64,000 bases of DNA from an uncultured Bacteroidales bacterium (GTDB lineage: Bacteria > Bacteroidota > Bacteroidia > Bacteroidales > Paludibacteraceae). The notes beneath the pieces are model-generated. The model had not been told where the DNA came from, did not search any database, and worked only from the letters and a program-made list of their open reading frames with translations. Made by a program: the position numbers and the translations under genes. The stretch covers positions 1 to 64,000 of the forward strand of contig CAKUUM010000002.1 of assembly GCA_934692905.1 (NCBI GenBank), written 5' to 3'. Shown in pieces: positions 30,068-39,637 of the stretch; positions within the stretch are counted from its first letter, which is position 1; each line of letters starts with the position of its first letter.

Positions 30068-30099
30068 CAAAAGTACTACATTTTTTGCATATTTACAAG
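30068..30099 (-). promoter_or_regulatory. Promoter of the DUF5606-Nif3-zinc ribbon operon
   Basis: Minus strand: TACTTTTG at 30075-30068 and CTTG at 30099-30096, 20 bp apart. Confidence 0.75.
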
Positions 30100-30200
30100 T
30101 TCCCCACCCTTTTTGCTCATTTTTTGCAGCAGATGCGCCGCTTTTCAACAGTTTTTCGGAGGTGCATTTTTTGTGATTTTGCACAATTTACAGAACGTAA

Positions 30201-30232
30201 GTTGCATTATCAGAAAAAATGTTGTATCTTTG
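30201..30232 (+). promoter_or_regulatory. Promoter of the GH57-porin genes
   Basis: GTTG at 30201-30204 and TATCTTTG at 30225-30232, 20 bp apart; start near 30238, leader of about 60 nt. It is divergent from the promoter at 30068-30099. Confidence 0.75.
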
Positions 30233-30296
30233 CAAGTTAAAATGCAGGAATGGGCATTTTACAAAAATCGACAATAACCAACAAAACCCAAAAGAT

Positions 30297-31592
30297 ATGA
30301 AGAGTATTTGTTTTTGCTTTCAGATGCATGCGCCGTATCGGATAAAGAGGTATCGCTTCTTTGAGATAGGGCAAGACCATTATTACTATGACGACATGCA
30401 GACAGAAGAGGAAATCACGAACCTTGTGAACACTTCGTATATGCCTCTGTGTCAGACACTTGCCGAGATGATACGGTTGTCGAAAGGGAAGTTCCATTGT
30501 GCCATATCCGTGTCGGGGACGCTGCTGGAAATGCTGGAACAGTTCGCGCCCGAGATGATGGACAAACTCAAGGAACTGGCGGCAACAGGCTGCGTGGAGT
30601 TCGTGGCAACGCCCTACGCCTATTCGCTGGCAGAAGTCTATAGCGAGACGGAGGCTGCGGAGCAGTTGCAACGGCAACAGGCGATGGTGAAAGAGTTGTT
30701 CGGGCTGCAGTCGAATGTGGTGTTCGGGACGGAGTTGCTGTACTCGGACGAGATTGCGATTTGGCTGCAAAAGCAAGGTTACAAGGCCGTTATGACGGAA
30801 GGCGCAAAGCATGTGCTGAGTTGGAAGAGCCCGAACTACGTGTACAGCAGTTCGTCGGCCCCGAAGTTGAAAGTGCTGCTGCGGAATGCGAACCTGAGCG
30901 ACGAGTTGGCGTTCCACTTCTCGGACCCCGCATGGAGCAACTACCCGATGGACGCGGAGAAATACGCAAGCCAGTTGGCGGCTATCCCCGAGGAGGAGCA
31001 GGTGATAAACATCTGGGTGGGCGCGGAGACGTTTGGCGTGCGCCAGAATGCCGGTACGGGGATATTTGACTTCCTGAAAGCGTTGCCGTACTTTGCGTTG
31101 GAACGCGGGATAGGCTTCCTGACGCCGACCGAGGTGGTGAAGAAAGTGAGTGCGACGGACAGCGTGGTGGTGCCGTATCCGATGACGTGGGCGGGCGAGG
31201 CGAAAGACCTGAGCACGTACAACGGCAACGACCTGCAACAGGAGGCGATAAAGAAACTATATGCTGTGGCAGAACGTGTGCACCTATGCCAAGACAAGCA
31301 GTTGAAGCGCGACTGGCTGATGCTGCAAGATGTTAATTATCTGCACTTTATGAACCATATCGACCAAGGTGCAACGCACTTCGAGTCGGCATACGACGCT
31401 TTTATCAACTACATGAACGTGCTGGCGGACTTCCTGCAGCGCGTGGACGAGCAATACCCGACAACGGTGGAGAATGAGGAGTTGAACGAGTTGCTGAAGA
31501 CCATCAACAACCAGGAGAAAGAGATTGCGTCGTTAGAGAAGCAGATACGTGACCTTAAGAAACGCGCGCGCGAGGAGAAGAAGAAAAAGTGA
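30297..31592 (+). CDS. Glycoside hydrolase family 57 (alpha-amylase-like)
   Basis: 431 residues, cytoplasmic (no signal peptide). GH57 enzymes hydrolyse or rearrange alpha-glucans with a (beta/alpha)7 barrel. Motif 1 appears as MHAPYRIKRYRFFEIG, and the region with the catalytic nucleophile as FGTELLYSDE (Glu near residue 147). The C-terminal block TYNGNDLQQEAIKKLYAV is the usual end motif, followed by a short coiled coil and a Lys-rich tail. Substrate probably glycogen or maltodextrin (inference). The frame is open to 30219, but the ATG at 30297 starts the conserved MKSICFCFQMH. Its stop overlaps the next gene's GTG. Confidence 0.88.
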   Translation: MKSICFCFQMHAPYRIKRYRFFEIGQDHYYYDDMQTEEEITNLVNTSYMPLCQTLAEMIRLSKGKFHCAISVSGTLLEMLEQFAPEMMDKLKELAATGCVEFVATPYAYSLAEVYSETEAAEQLQRQQAMVKELFGLQSNVVFGTELLYSDEIAIWLQKQGYKAVMTEGAKHVLSWKSPNYVYSSSSAPKLKVLLRNANLSDELAFHFSDPAWSNYPMDAEKYASQLAAIPEEEQVINIWVGAETFGVRQNAGTGIFDFLKALPYFALERGIGFLTPTEVVKKVSATDSVVVPYPMTWAGEAKDLSTYNGNDLQQEAIKKLYAVAERVHLCQDKQLKRDWLMLQDVNYLHFMNHIDQGATHFESAYDAFINYMNVLADFLQRVDEQYPTTVENEELNELLKTINNQEKEIASLEKQIRDLKKRAREEKKKK

Positions 31593-33634
31593 GGCGCGGG
31601 GCGTGGGACATAGTGCGTAGATTGGCGGCTGTTGCGGCGGTGGCAATATGCGGCGCGGCAGGTCTGTGGGCAAAAGACAAGTCCGTGCAGACGGTGATGC
31701 GTGCGTGGCAGTTGGACCTGTGGACGGGGATTGCCGACACGCTGGAGCGGGTGGATTCGTCGTACCTGCACATGCCGATGCGCGATGTGCTGAACGACTA
31801 CTCCATCTCCAACACGACGAACTCGAACATCGTCTCGCCCGTGCAGTCGCGGGTGTTCTTCGATAGGCAACGGCGTGCGGATTTCATCTTCGCGGACGCC
31901 TATACGCCGTATATCATCGCGCCGCAGAATGTGCGGTTCTACCACACGACGACCCCGTATTCGACCATTGCGTACAAGAAGGGCTTTGTTACGAACCTTG
32001 ACCAGAATGACTTGAGTTTCTCGTTCACGGGCAACATCAACCGGCGCACGAACCTGGGCATGACGGTGGACTATCTGAACTCGTATGGGCGATTTGCGTC
32101 GCAGGAAGGGAAGACCGTATATGGCTCAGTGTTTGGCAGTTACAACGGCGACCACTACTCGCTGCAGGCGGCATTCACATGGAACAAACTGAGCAACTTT
32201 GAGAACGGCGGACTGCTGAACGCGGAGGATTTGCAGGGTAGCCTGAGTCCAGAGGATATGCCCGTGAAGATGCAGGGCATGTCTGGCTTCCGGTACCTGT
32301 CGGGGTACCTCAACCACTACTACAGCATTTGCGTGGAGCGCGAGAGGACGGTGCACTACCGCGAGCGCGACGAGGAGGGGAAATGGCAAAAGAAAGACTC
32401 GGTGAAGATTGAGTATGTGCCGGTTACGACATTCCGGCATATATTCGAGGTTACGGATGCCACCAAACGCTACGTGGAGCAGAGCGCGAGTTCGGGCATC
32501 ACGGCGGGGGTATTCCCGACGACGTTGTACCGCAATCCGACCTCCACACGCGACACGGCGGCGTGTCTGACGATAAAAAACACGCTGGCGGTGACATTTG
32601 AAGAGGAGTTTAACACGCTGCTGAAGTTCGGGGCGATGGTGTATGCCATGAACGAGTGTCAGCGGCATGTGTCGGCCATAGGGCAGTCGGAGCGGATAAT
32701 CGACCTTGAGGAGCCGTTCAACAACCCGATAGGTGCGGTGCTGACCACGCCCGTGCACCTGATGCCCGACACGCTGTTCGGGGAGAAATGGACCAACAAC
32801 ACCTACGTGGGCGGCGCGCTGTACAAACACCAGGGCAAGTACGTGCACTACGGGTTCGACGGGAATGTGTGTCTGCTGGGTTATAAGTTGGGCGAGTTTC
32901 AGGTGAACGGACATTTGGACGCGGGTTTCCGGCTCGGCAGGGACTCGATGACCGTCACGGCGAAGGCGTACGTGAAGAACGAGACGCCCGATTTCTACCT
33001 GCAATACTACCGCAGCAACCACTATGCATGGGACAACGATTTCCAGAAGACTTACCGGTTCTACGTGGGCGGGCAGGTGGCGTATCCGACCAAGTGGGTG
33101 ACAACGCGTCTGGGGGTGGACTTTGAGAACCTGACGCGCTACATCTACTGGAGCGACAACGGCATGCCGCAACAGATGGACGGAAACATTCAGGTGCTGG
33201 CGGCGAACCTGCAACTGAACCTGACGACCCCGTGGGTGAACTGGGACAATACGGCGGTGTACCAACATTCGTCGTCGGCTAATCTGCCGCTGCCTACGGT
33301 GACGCTATACAGCAACCTCTACTACCACGGCACGTGGTTCCGCGCCATGGACGCGCAGATAGGCGTGGACCTGCGGTACTTCACGCGCTACTATGCGCCG
33401 CTGCTCAACCCCGCGTTGGGGCAGTTCTGCACGCAGAGCAAGGCGCAGGTGGGCAACTATCCCGTGATGAACGTGTATGCCAACTTCTACGTAAGGGCGA
33501 TACGGTTGAAATTCTTCGCTCAGTATCAGCACTTTAACGCCTCGTTTATGGGCAAGCAATACTTCGGAATGCCTGACTATCCGCTGGCACCGGACATGTT
33601 CCGCGCAGGGTTGGCATGGCATTTCTATAAATAA
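31589..33634 (+). CDS. Putative outer-membrane porin (Porin_10 type)
   Basis: 681 residues. A signal peptide (RRLAAVAAVAICGAAGLWA) is followed by a long beta-rich protein ending HFYK, with many alternating aromatic strands typical of Bacteroidota putative porins. Blocks such as IISPQ-like YIIAPQNVRFYHTTTPYS and LDQNDLSFSFTGNINRRTNL are characteristic. Start codon is GTG (31589), overlapping the GH57 stop as GTGA, so translation is coupled. It presumably lets small solutes through the outer membrane. Why it is coupled to a cytoplasmic glycosidase is unknown. Confidence 0.8.
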   Translation: MRRGAWDIVRRLAAVAAVAICGAAGLWAKDKSVQTVMRAWQLDLWTGIADTLERVDSSYLHMPMRDVLNDYSISNTTNSNIVSPVQSRVFFDRQRRADFIFADAYTPYIIAPQNVRFYHTTTPYSTIAYKKGFVTNLDQNDLSFSFTGNINRRTNLGMTVDYLNSYGRFASQEGKTVYGSVFGSYNGDHYSLQAAFTWNKLSNFENGGLLNAEDLQGSLSPEDMPVKMQGMSGFRYLSGYLNHYYSICVERERTVHYRERDEEGKWQKKDSVKIEYVPVTTFRHIFEVTDATKRYVEQSASSGITAGVFPTTLYRNPTSTRDTAACLTIKNTLAVTFEEEFNTLLKFGAMVYAMNECQRHVSAIGQSERIIDLEEPFNNPIGAVLTTPVHLMPDTLFGEKWTNNTYVGGALYKHQGKYVHYGFDGNVCLLGYKLGEFQVNGHLDAGFRLGRDSMTVTAKAYVKNETPDFYLQYYRSNHYAWDNDFQKTYRFYVGGQVAYPTKWVTTRLGVDFENLTRYIYWSDNGMPQQMDGNIQVLAANLQLNLTTPWVNWDNTAVYQHSSSANLPLPTVTLYSNLYYHGTWFRAMDAQIGVDLRYFTRYYAPLLNPALGQFCTQSKAQVGNYPVMNVYANFYVRAIRLKFFAQYQHFNASFMGKQYFGMPDYPLAPDMFRAGLAWHFYK

Positions 33635-33652
33635 TATATATATAAGGTATAG

Positions 33653-35932
33653 ATGGAACAAACTCAAAACCTACATACGATTTTTGTGTACGCTCGGCAG
33701 GAGGCTGAGCGGTTGGGCAACAGCGAAGTGATGCCCGACCACCTGATGCTGGCTATCCTTCGTCTGGGTAGCGGCAAGGCGTTTGAACTGCTGATGCAGG
33801 CGGGGCTGAACCCCGTGGAACTGAAGCAGGCCATTGACGACCGTTTGCGCCAGGACACCACGGCGGAGGTGAAAGGACTGTCGCGCTCGGCAGCGCGCAT
33901 CGTGCGGCTGATGGGCGTGGAGATGCAGGCGTATCACGCCGAGGTGTGCGGTTCGGCGCACCTGCTGATGGCGATGCTGCGCGAGCGAATCAACTATCCG
34001 ACGATGCTCATCGAGCAGCACTACGGTATTGATTATGAGTGCATTGAACGTATCTTCCCGAAGCCAAAGCCCCTGCCGCAGGACAGTGGTACGTTGGATT
34101 CCGACTTCGACGGGGAGACGCCGATAGTGGATTTTCAAGTGATAGAGATGGGCGGCAAGAATTCCAAATCTGCCACTTCGGCGTTGGACAAATACGGTCG
34201 TGACCTCACTGCGCAGGCACGCAACGGGGAACTTGACCCCGTGGTGGGCAGGCACGTGGAGATAGAGCGCGTGATTCAGATACTGTCGCGGCGCAAGAAG
34301 AACAACCCTATCCTGATTGGCGAGCCCGGAGTGGGCAAGTCGGCGATTGTGGAAGGACTGGCATTGCGCATTGTGAGCGGCGAGATACCTGCCTTGGAGG
34401 GCAAGCGTATTATCTCACTCGACATCGCTTCCATGGTGGCAGGCACCACCTACCGCGGGCAGTTCGAGGAACGCATGAAGGTCATCCTCAACGAGTTGCG
34501 CAAGCACCCCGAGGTGATACTTTTCATTGACGAGATACACACCATCATCGGTGCAGGCAATGCACAAGGGTCGCTGGACGCAGCCAATATCCTCAAGCCC
34601 GCCTTGGCGCGGGGTGAGGTGCAGTGCGTGGGTGCGACCACGACTGCCGAATACAGCAAGTCGATTGAAAAAGACGGGGCTTTGGAGCGTCGTTTCCAGA
34701 AGGTGATGGTGCAACCCACCACCACCGACGAGACCTTTGCCATCCTCTCGCGCCTGAGTGAGGCGTATGGCGCGTTCCATCATGTGCAGTATACCGAGCA
34801 GGCACTGCGCGCGTGCGTACAATTGACCGACAGGTATGTCACCGACCGCGCTTTCCCCGACAAGGCGATTGACGCTATGGACGAGGCGGGTGCCTACAAG
34901 CACGACCACACGCCTGTGGCACCTGCCGCAGATGATGCCGACACGGCAAAGCCGATGCCGCAAGTGACGGAGGCGGACATAGCCTACATCGTCAGCCAGA
35001 TGTCGGGCGTGCCCGTGCAGCGTGTGGCGAAAGCCGAGGGCGAGCAACTGCGGCTGATGGGGACGGTGCTCAACAGGCGCGTAGTGGGACAGGAAACGGC
35101 CGTGAATGCCGTAGTAAAAGCCATTCAGCGTTCCCGCATGGGCCTGCGTGATCCTCGCAAACCCATCGGTACGTTCTTCTTTCTCGGCCCCACGGGAGTG
35201 GGCAAGACGCATCTTGCGCAATGCCTTGCGGAGGAGATGTTCGGCAATCGCGACGCCATCATCCGTTTTGACATGTCTGAGTATATGGAGAAGCACACTG
35301 TCAGCCTGTTGGTGGGTGCGCCTCCCGGGTACGTGGCGCACGAGGACGGTGGTAAACTGACTGAGGCGGTACGGCGCAAACCGTATTCGATAGTCCTTTT
35401 CGATGAGATAGAAAAAGCGCACCCTGACATCTTCAACGTCCTGCTGCAAGTTATGGACGAGGGGCGACTGACAGATAGGCAGGGACATGTGGTGGACTTC
35501 AAAAACACCATCATCATTCTCACCAGCAATGTGGGTACGCGCCAACTCAGCGAGTTTGGCGGTGGCATAGGCTTTGGTGCTGATAATCTGAACGATAAGT
35601 CGTCCGAGCGCACGCTGTTGAAAGCCTTGCAGCGCACTTTCCCGCCCGAGTTTGTGAACCGTTTGGACAACGTGATTGTATTTCATTCGCTCAACGATGA
35701 GACTTTGGCACAGATATTGTCGCTGGAATTACGCCCCTTGGAGCAGCGTCTTGAGGCGATGGGTTACAAGTTGCACCTCAAGGACGAGACCCGTCAGAAA
35801 TTGTTGGAGCAATCGCGCGACAAGCAGTATGGTGCACGTCCCGTCAAGCGCGCTATCCAAACGTTGGTGGAAGACCCGATAACGGATATCCTGCTGGCTG
35901 GCGGACGCAAAAGCAAGACTATTACGCTGTGA
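33653..35932 (+). CDS. Clp ATPase unfoldase, ClpA/ClpC class
   Basis: A 759-residue Hsp100 with two AAA modules. An N-domain (1-145) is followed by D1 with GEPGVGKS (about 223-230) and D2 with GPTGVGKT (about 510-517). The D2 loop GGGIGFGAD (about 637) contains the IGF tripeptide that docks on ClpP, so it should feed a ClpP protease. The D1-D2 junction lacks the long coiled-coil middle domain and UVR motif of ClpC, so the architecture is closer to ClpA. It lies 18 bp after the porin gene. clpP is not in the window. Confidence 0.92.
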   Translation: MEQTQNLHTIFVYARQEAERLGNSEVMPDHLMLAILRLGSGKAFELLMQAGLNPVELKQAIDDRLRQDTTAEVKGLSRSAARIVRLMGVEMQAYHAEVCGSAHLLMAMLRERINYPTMLIEQHYGIDYECIERIFPKPKPLPQDSGTLDSDFDGETPIVDFQVIEMGGKNSKSATSALDKYGRDLTAQARNGELDPVVGRHVEIERVIQILSRRKKNNPILIGEPGVGKSAIVEGLALRIVSGEIPALEGKRIISLDIASMVAGTTYRGQFEERMKVILNELRKHPEVILFIDEIHTIIGAGNAQGSLDAANILKPALARGEVQCVGATTTAEYSKSIEKDGALERRFQKVMVQPTTTDETFAILSRLSEAYGAFHHVQYTEQALRACVQLTDRYVTDRAFPDKAIDAMDEAGAYKHDHTPVAPAADDADTAKPMPQVTEADIAYIVSQMSGVPVQRVAKAEGEQLRLMGTVLNRRVVGQETAVNAVVKAIQRSRMGLRDPRKPIGTFFFLGPTGVGKTHLAQCLAEEMFGNRDAIIRFDMSEYMEKHTVSLLVGAPPGYVAHEDGGKLTEAVRRKPYSIVLFDEIEKAHPDIFNVLLQVMDEGRLTDRQGHVVDFKNTIIILTSNVGTRQLSEFGGGIGFGADNLNDKSSERTLLKALQRTFPPEFVNRLDNVIVFHSLNDETLAQILSLELRPLEQRLEAMGYKLHLKDETRQKLLEQSRDKQYGARPVKRAIQTLVEDPITDILLAGGRKSKTITL

Positions 35933-36010
35933 TGTAAGTTGTTGATTTACAGCAATACACGGGCATTGTAAAAAAATAGAGCAAAGTAAAACCAATAAAA
36001 ATACAGAACT

Positions 36011-36325
36011 ATGGCAAGAGAAATTACAGATGCCAATTTTCAGTCCGTATTGGCGGATGGTAAACCCGTTGTGGTGGATTTCTGGGCACCGTGGTGCGGT
36101 CCCTGCAAGATGATGTTGCCCATCGTGGACGAGTTGGAGAAGGAGTACGAAGGGCGTATCGTAGTTGGCAAACTGAACGTGGACGAGAACGATGCCATTT
36201 GCTCCACCTACGGCATTATGAATATCCCTACGATGCTGTTCTTTAAGAACGGCGAGTTGGTGAATCGCCACGTGGGAGCAGTACGCAAAGCCGAACTGCA
36301 GAAGTTGTTCGACGCGCTGCTATAG
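36011..36325 (+). CDS. trxA: Thioredoxin
   Basis: A 104-residue cytoplasmic disulfide reductase. The active site WAPWCGPCKM (Cys31 and Cys34), cis-proline segment IMNIPTM and the C-terminal GAVRKAELQKLFDALL are all standard. No signal peptide. It lies 78 bp after clpA with no consensus promoter between, so it may be the last gene of that transcript. Confidence 0.97.
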   Translation: MAREITDANFQSVLADGKPVVVDFWAPWCGPCKMMLPIVDELEKEYEGRIVVGKLNVDENDAICSTYGIMNIPTMLFFKNGELVNRHVGAVRKAELQKLFDALL

Positions 36326-36397
36326 GCGGAAATAAGGAAATACACAAGCGCCTACAACTATAAAATAAGGTGTTTGTGCAATAAAAAGTTACTATTA

Positions 36398-36429
36398 TTT
36401 GCATAAGTCGCAGATTTGTAGTACCTTTG
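36398..36429 (+). promoter_or_regulatory. Promoter upstream of tRNA-Arg and rpoD
   Basis: TTTG at 36398-36401 and TACCTTTG at 36422-36429, 20 bp apart: a consensus match. Predicted start near 36435, 200 nt before the tRNA. Confidence 0.85.
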
Positions 36430-36512
36430 CAGCCAAATTGCCTTTGTGGGCAATTTTGTGCGTGTCTATATGCCTCATGAGGAGCCGCGGGGTATCCTCA
36501 GGGAAACCTCTC

Positions 36513-36615
36513 GGAAATCTCTGCGAGATTTCCACCCTCGTTCAAAAACTTGTTTTTGAACGAGGCGCGGAGGCAATGGCGGCAATTATGGCGCAGAGCG
36601 CCATCCGATGCCGCC
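36513..36615 (+). ncRNA. Structured leader or small RNA upstream of tRNA-Arg
   Basis: Three stable hairpins in series: GGAAATCTC-TGC-GAGATTTCC (36513-36533); a 13-bp stem CCTCGTTCAAAAA/TTTTTGAACGAGG (36536-36565); and GGCGGCA/TGCCGCC (36578-36615) enclosing TGGCGC/GCGCCA. They lie between a strong promoter and the tRNA. Could be a processed leader or an independent RNA. Confidence 0.4.
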
Positions 36616-36633
36616 CATTTGCCGACCGCGCAG

Positions 36634-36710
36634 GGTCTGGTAGCTCAGCTGGATAGAGCAACAGCCTTCTAAGCTGTGGGTCTCGGGTTCGAATCCCGAC
36701 CGGATCACCA
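36634..36710 (+). tRNA. tRNA-Arg (anticodon TCT)
   Basis: 77 nt with encoded CCA. Acceptor GGTCTGG/CCGGATC; anticodon stem ACAGC/GCTGT around loop CTTCTAA; T-loop TTCGAAT. Confidence 0.96.
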
Positions 36711-36784
36711 ACAACAAAGCGAAAAGTACACCCGTACATGTGCCTAAATCGTACTTCGTACACTTGTACATCGTTAGAAGATTT

Positions 36785-37645
36785 ATGCGTCAACTTAAAA
36801 TTACAAAATCAATCACGAATCGTGAGTCAGCCTCTCTTGACAAGTATCTCCAGGAGATTGGTCGTGAGAATCTGATTTCCGTGGACCGTGAGGTGGAATT
36901 GGCTGGTCGTATCCGCAATGGGGACCGTGCTGCGTTGGAGGAACTCACACGCGCCAACTTACGTTTTGTCGTTTCTGTGGCTAAGCAGTATCAGAACCAG
37001 GGGTTGAGCCTTCCCGACCTTATCGACGAGGGCAACTTGGGGCTGATTAAGGCAGCCGAGAAGTTCGATGAGACACGCGGTTTCAAGTTCATCTCCTACG
37101 CCGTATGGTGGATTCGCCAATCTATCCTTCAGGCCCTCGCCGAACAGTCGCGTATCGTGCGTTTGCCGCTGAATCAGGTAGGTTCACTCAACAAGATTAA
37201 CAAGGCTTATCAGCGCTTCGAACAAGAGCATGAGCGCAAGCCAAGTGCCGAAGAATTGGCAGAAGTGTTGGACATACCTGTGGACAAAATCGCCGATACC
37301 CTCAAAATGTCCGGACGCCAGGTGAGTGTAGATGCGCCTTTCGTGGAGGGCGAAGACAACTGCTTGATTGATGTCATGGTCAACGAGGACTCTCCCAATG
37401 CCGACCATGGGCTCATCAACGAGTCCCTCTCCCGCGAGATCGACCGCGCTCTTTCCACGTTGACCGAGCGCGAGGCCAAGATTCTCCGCCAGTTTTTCGG
37501 TATCGGAACACCCGAGAAGACGCTGGAAGAAATCGGCATTGAGCAAGGTCTCACCCGCGAGCGCGTGCGCCAAATCAAGGAGAAAGCCATCCGCAAACTC
37601 CAGACCAACGCGCGAAGCCAGGTGCTGAAATCCTACCTCGGGTAG
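36785..37645 (+). CDS. rpoD: Primary RNA polymerase sigma factor (RpoD/SigA type)
   Basis: A 286-residue compact group 1 sigma as in Bacteroidota, lacking the acidic region 1.1. Region 1.2 ([16 protein letters not shown]), region 2 ([40 protein letters not shown]), region 3 and region 4 ([32 protein letters not shown]) are complete. This is the factor expected to read the TTTG-N20-TAnnTTTG promoters found here. The frame is open to 36740, but the ATG at 36785 begins the conserved [15 protein letters not shown]. tRNA-Arg lies 74 bp upstream and probably shares its transcript. Confidence 0.97.
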   Translation: MRQLKITKSITNRESASLDKYLQEIGRENLISVDREVELAGRIRNGDRAALEELTRANLRFVVSVAKQYQNQGLSLPDLIDEGNLGLIKAAEKFDETRGFKFISYAVWWIRQSILQALAEQSRIVRLPLNQVGSLNKINKAYQRFEQEHERKPSAEELAEVLDIPVDKIADTLKMSGRQVSVDAPFVEGEDNCLIDVMVNEDSPNADHGLINESLSREIDRALSTLTEREAKILRQFFGIGTPEKTLEEIGIEQGLTRERVRQIKEKAIRKLQTNARSQVLKSYLG

Positions 37646-37678
37646 GCTCACCGACACACAATTTCATTTTCTTGCTAA

Positions 37679-37707
37679 GGGCTGCCCGAATGGGCGGCTC
37701 TTTTTTG
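37679..37707 (+). terminator. Terminator of rpoD
   Basis: GGGCTGCCC (37679-37687), loop GAAT, GGGCGGCTC (37692-37700), then TTTTTT. Two G-U pairs in the stem; strong U-run. Confidence 0.9.
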
Positions 37708-37750
37708 TGCCGGTAACTGCCTAATAGCCATCAATGCTATCCTGTTTTTC

Positions 37751-37794
37751 AGTCGGGTACTTATCGGGTTATGAATAGGTGATTGATAGGTGAT
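37751..37794 (+). repeat. Degenerate 11-bp-period array of a third sequence type
   Basis: Four units at 11-bp steps: AGTCGGGTACT (37751-37761), TATCGGGTTAT (762-772), GAATAGGTGAT (773-783) and TGATAGGTGAT (784-794). Shared core is RGGT followed by AT at the unit end. Lies between rpoD and the 37831 gene. Confidence 0.55.
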
Positions 37795-37830
37795 TCCAGA
37801 GAGGATCCTGAGAATATAAGCACATTTCTC

Positions 37831-39627
37831 CTATAGTCTGACCCGCACCAGCGCATGCACATCCGTACGGGTGCCTTTCTTATCGTGCGCCGCTGCCCAC
37901 CGCCGACTATAAATGGTTTCTGACACGCGCAGATACATCGCCACCACATCATTGACACGGTAGCGGGCATTCACATACAGCCGTCCGCCCGCCCCATAGA
38001 CATTCGGAAACGAATACGCATACAGCACATCATTCTCGTAGGCATATATTCGGTTGTACCACAATCGCGCATCAAACGCCTGCGCACGCACCTGCAGCAC
38101 GATGGGCACACGCTGCAAACGGTATTCCACGTCTTGAAACACCGAAAACCCATGCCCTATCCCATGCGTCGCGTCAATGGCATCTGCCTTCCCCGTATAG
38201 GTCTCCGACTTCACCAAATTGGCGTCCAACTGCGTGCGGAACCGCCATTGTGGCAGTTCATACGTGAACTGATACCGAACCGCATATGTATCCCTACCCG
38301 ACTGCCGCCGTGCCCGCATCCGCCAGTTCATGCCATACTCCTCACACGGCAGGAAATCGGCTTGAGACCAAACGTCATACCCTCCGCGAAAGCCGTCTGT
38401 ATACACAGCAAACCGCCACTTTCGCAATCGGTCAATCTCTGCTCCCACGTATCCTCCCATTTCATCATTCAACCTGCCGTGTTCCGACAGCGAATAGGCA
38501 TACTTGTTATTGTAATGCTCTGAGTAATAGCGGTATATAGCCAACAGATTCACACCCGAAACGGGCACGAACCGTACCCCTGCAATGGTGCCGACGCCCC
38601 AATGCACACCCTGTGTCGTTGCCACTTCCCCCCACACATCCACGCGACCCGTATTGTAACGGGCATTCAGTCCCACCACCACTTGTGGCGCTTGAGCAGT
38701 GTCGGAATACAGATTCTCCAGTGCCGTCACACCCACCTTCAGTTTTTTCCATCGCCCCGTGACATTGACACCCGCTGCATGGTGCCACGTACTATCACGC
38801 TGCCGCCGTACTGAGTAGAAAGCCGAGATGTCCGCCCAGTGAATACGTGCAGTAGTACCTATTCCGTGAAATGCCTGATAATCACCGCTTACCGATGTGT
38901 ATTTTCGTAGTCCTTCCGGATGGGTTGTCGTACTGCGAAGGTAACTGCTTTTTCCAAAATGAAACGGACTTCCTACTACTAATCCTTGTCCGAAAGAAGC
39001 TTGATAGTCACCCGCCACTATACTTTTGAAATACCCCATATCACGCAATTGCACAAATCCGCCATACTGCATTTCTTTCCATGGCGCACTTGTCGGACGG
39101 CATAGCGTCACCCCTGCTTGCACACGGTTATTGTAATTGAAGCGGTATCGCAATTTCGCATAGAACGGATCCGGTGCAGCATTCTCACAATTACGGGCAT
39201 CTGCACGGAGCGTCAGTTCATGCTTCGCATAGTGAAACACCTCCCGGAAGTAGAGTTTCTTCTCATCATCGGCACTCCCCACCTGCACAAACGGCAGCAG
39301 ATTCCGAATGTCGTAGTCATGCAACTCGGGAATCAGTTGCAGTTCGTATATGGACTGAAACGGGTGTTTGTATTGGTATAGCAGGATAGCGTCAATCTGC
39401 TCATCATCAAGGAAATACAGACGTTGCAATTCTTCCGCGGATGTATGGTTCAGGTCTATCGGATGGGCTGCAATATCCGTCAATGTCTCTTGCAGGTCCT
39501 CCATAGGAGCCTCCCCTGCCTCCGCCAATTGATTATAAATATCTGCCAGTATATCTTCGATGCGCACGGTCTGCCCCATGGTATAACCGCCTATCCAACA
39601 GCATATTATAACTATCACCCTGCGCAT
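37831..39627 (-). CDS. Helix-hairpin-helix protein with C-terminal beta-barrel-like region
   Basis: 598 residues. A signal peptide-like start (RRVIVIICCWIGGYTMGQ) is followed by a helical part (about 20-55) and helix-hairpin-helix repeats (about 58-113: DLNHTSAEELQRLYFLDDEQI, FQSIYELQLIP). The remaining 480 residues are beta-rich, with repeated aromatic strands and a terminal VHALVRVRL, as in outer-membrane barrels. Similar ComEA-like/HhH plus barrel proteins occur in Bacteroidota without known function. The frame is open to 39702, but that would overlap the preceding gene; ATG 39627 leaves a 10-bp gap. It is the last gene of the VTC/DUF4956 locus. Confidence 0.65.
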   Translation of the reverse strand: MRRVIVIICCWIGGYTMGQTVRIEDILADIYNQLAEAGEAPMEDLQETLTDIAAHPIDLNHTSAEELQRLYFLDDEQIDAILLYQYKHPFQSIYELQLIPELHDYDIRNLLPFVQVGSADDEKKLYFREVFHYAKHELTLRADARNCENAAPDPFYAKLRYRFNYNNRVQAGVTLCRPTSAPWKEMQYGGFVQLRDMGYFKSIVAGDYQASFGQGLVVGSPFHFGKSSYLRSTTTHPEGLRKYTSVSGDYQAFHGIGTTARIHWADISAFYSVRRQRDSTWHHAAGVNVTGRWKKLKVGVTALENLYSDTAQAPQVVVGLNARYNTGRVDVWGEVATTQGVHWGVGTIAGVRFVPVSGVNLLAIYRYYSEHYNNKYAYSLSEHGRLNDEMGGYVGAEIDRLRKWRFAVYTDGFRGGYDVWSQADFLPCEEYGMNWRMRARRQSGRDTYAVRYQFTYELPQWRFRTQLDANLVKSETYTGKADAIDATHGIGHGFSVFQDVEYRLQRVPIVLQVRAQAFDARLWYNRIYAYENDVLYAYSFPNVYGAGGRLYVNARYRVNDVVAMYLRVSETIYSRRWAAAHDKKGTRTDVHALVRVRL

Positions 39628-39637
39628 ATATGTGCAC

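Larger units (their letters stand above)
36326..36633. other. Intergenic region with promoter and structured leader
   Basis: No gene. Contains the promoter at 36398-36429 and a series of hairpins up to tRNA-Arg (listed separately). Confidence 0.7.

Noticed and set aside
33653..35932. ClpB disaggregase
   Set aside because: No long middle-domain coiled coil, and a ClpP-docking IGF loop is present, so it is a ClpA/ClpC-type unfoldase.
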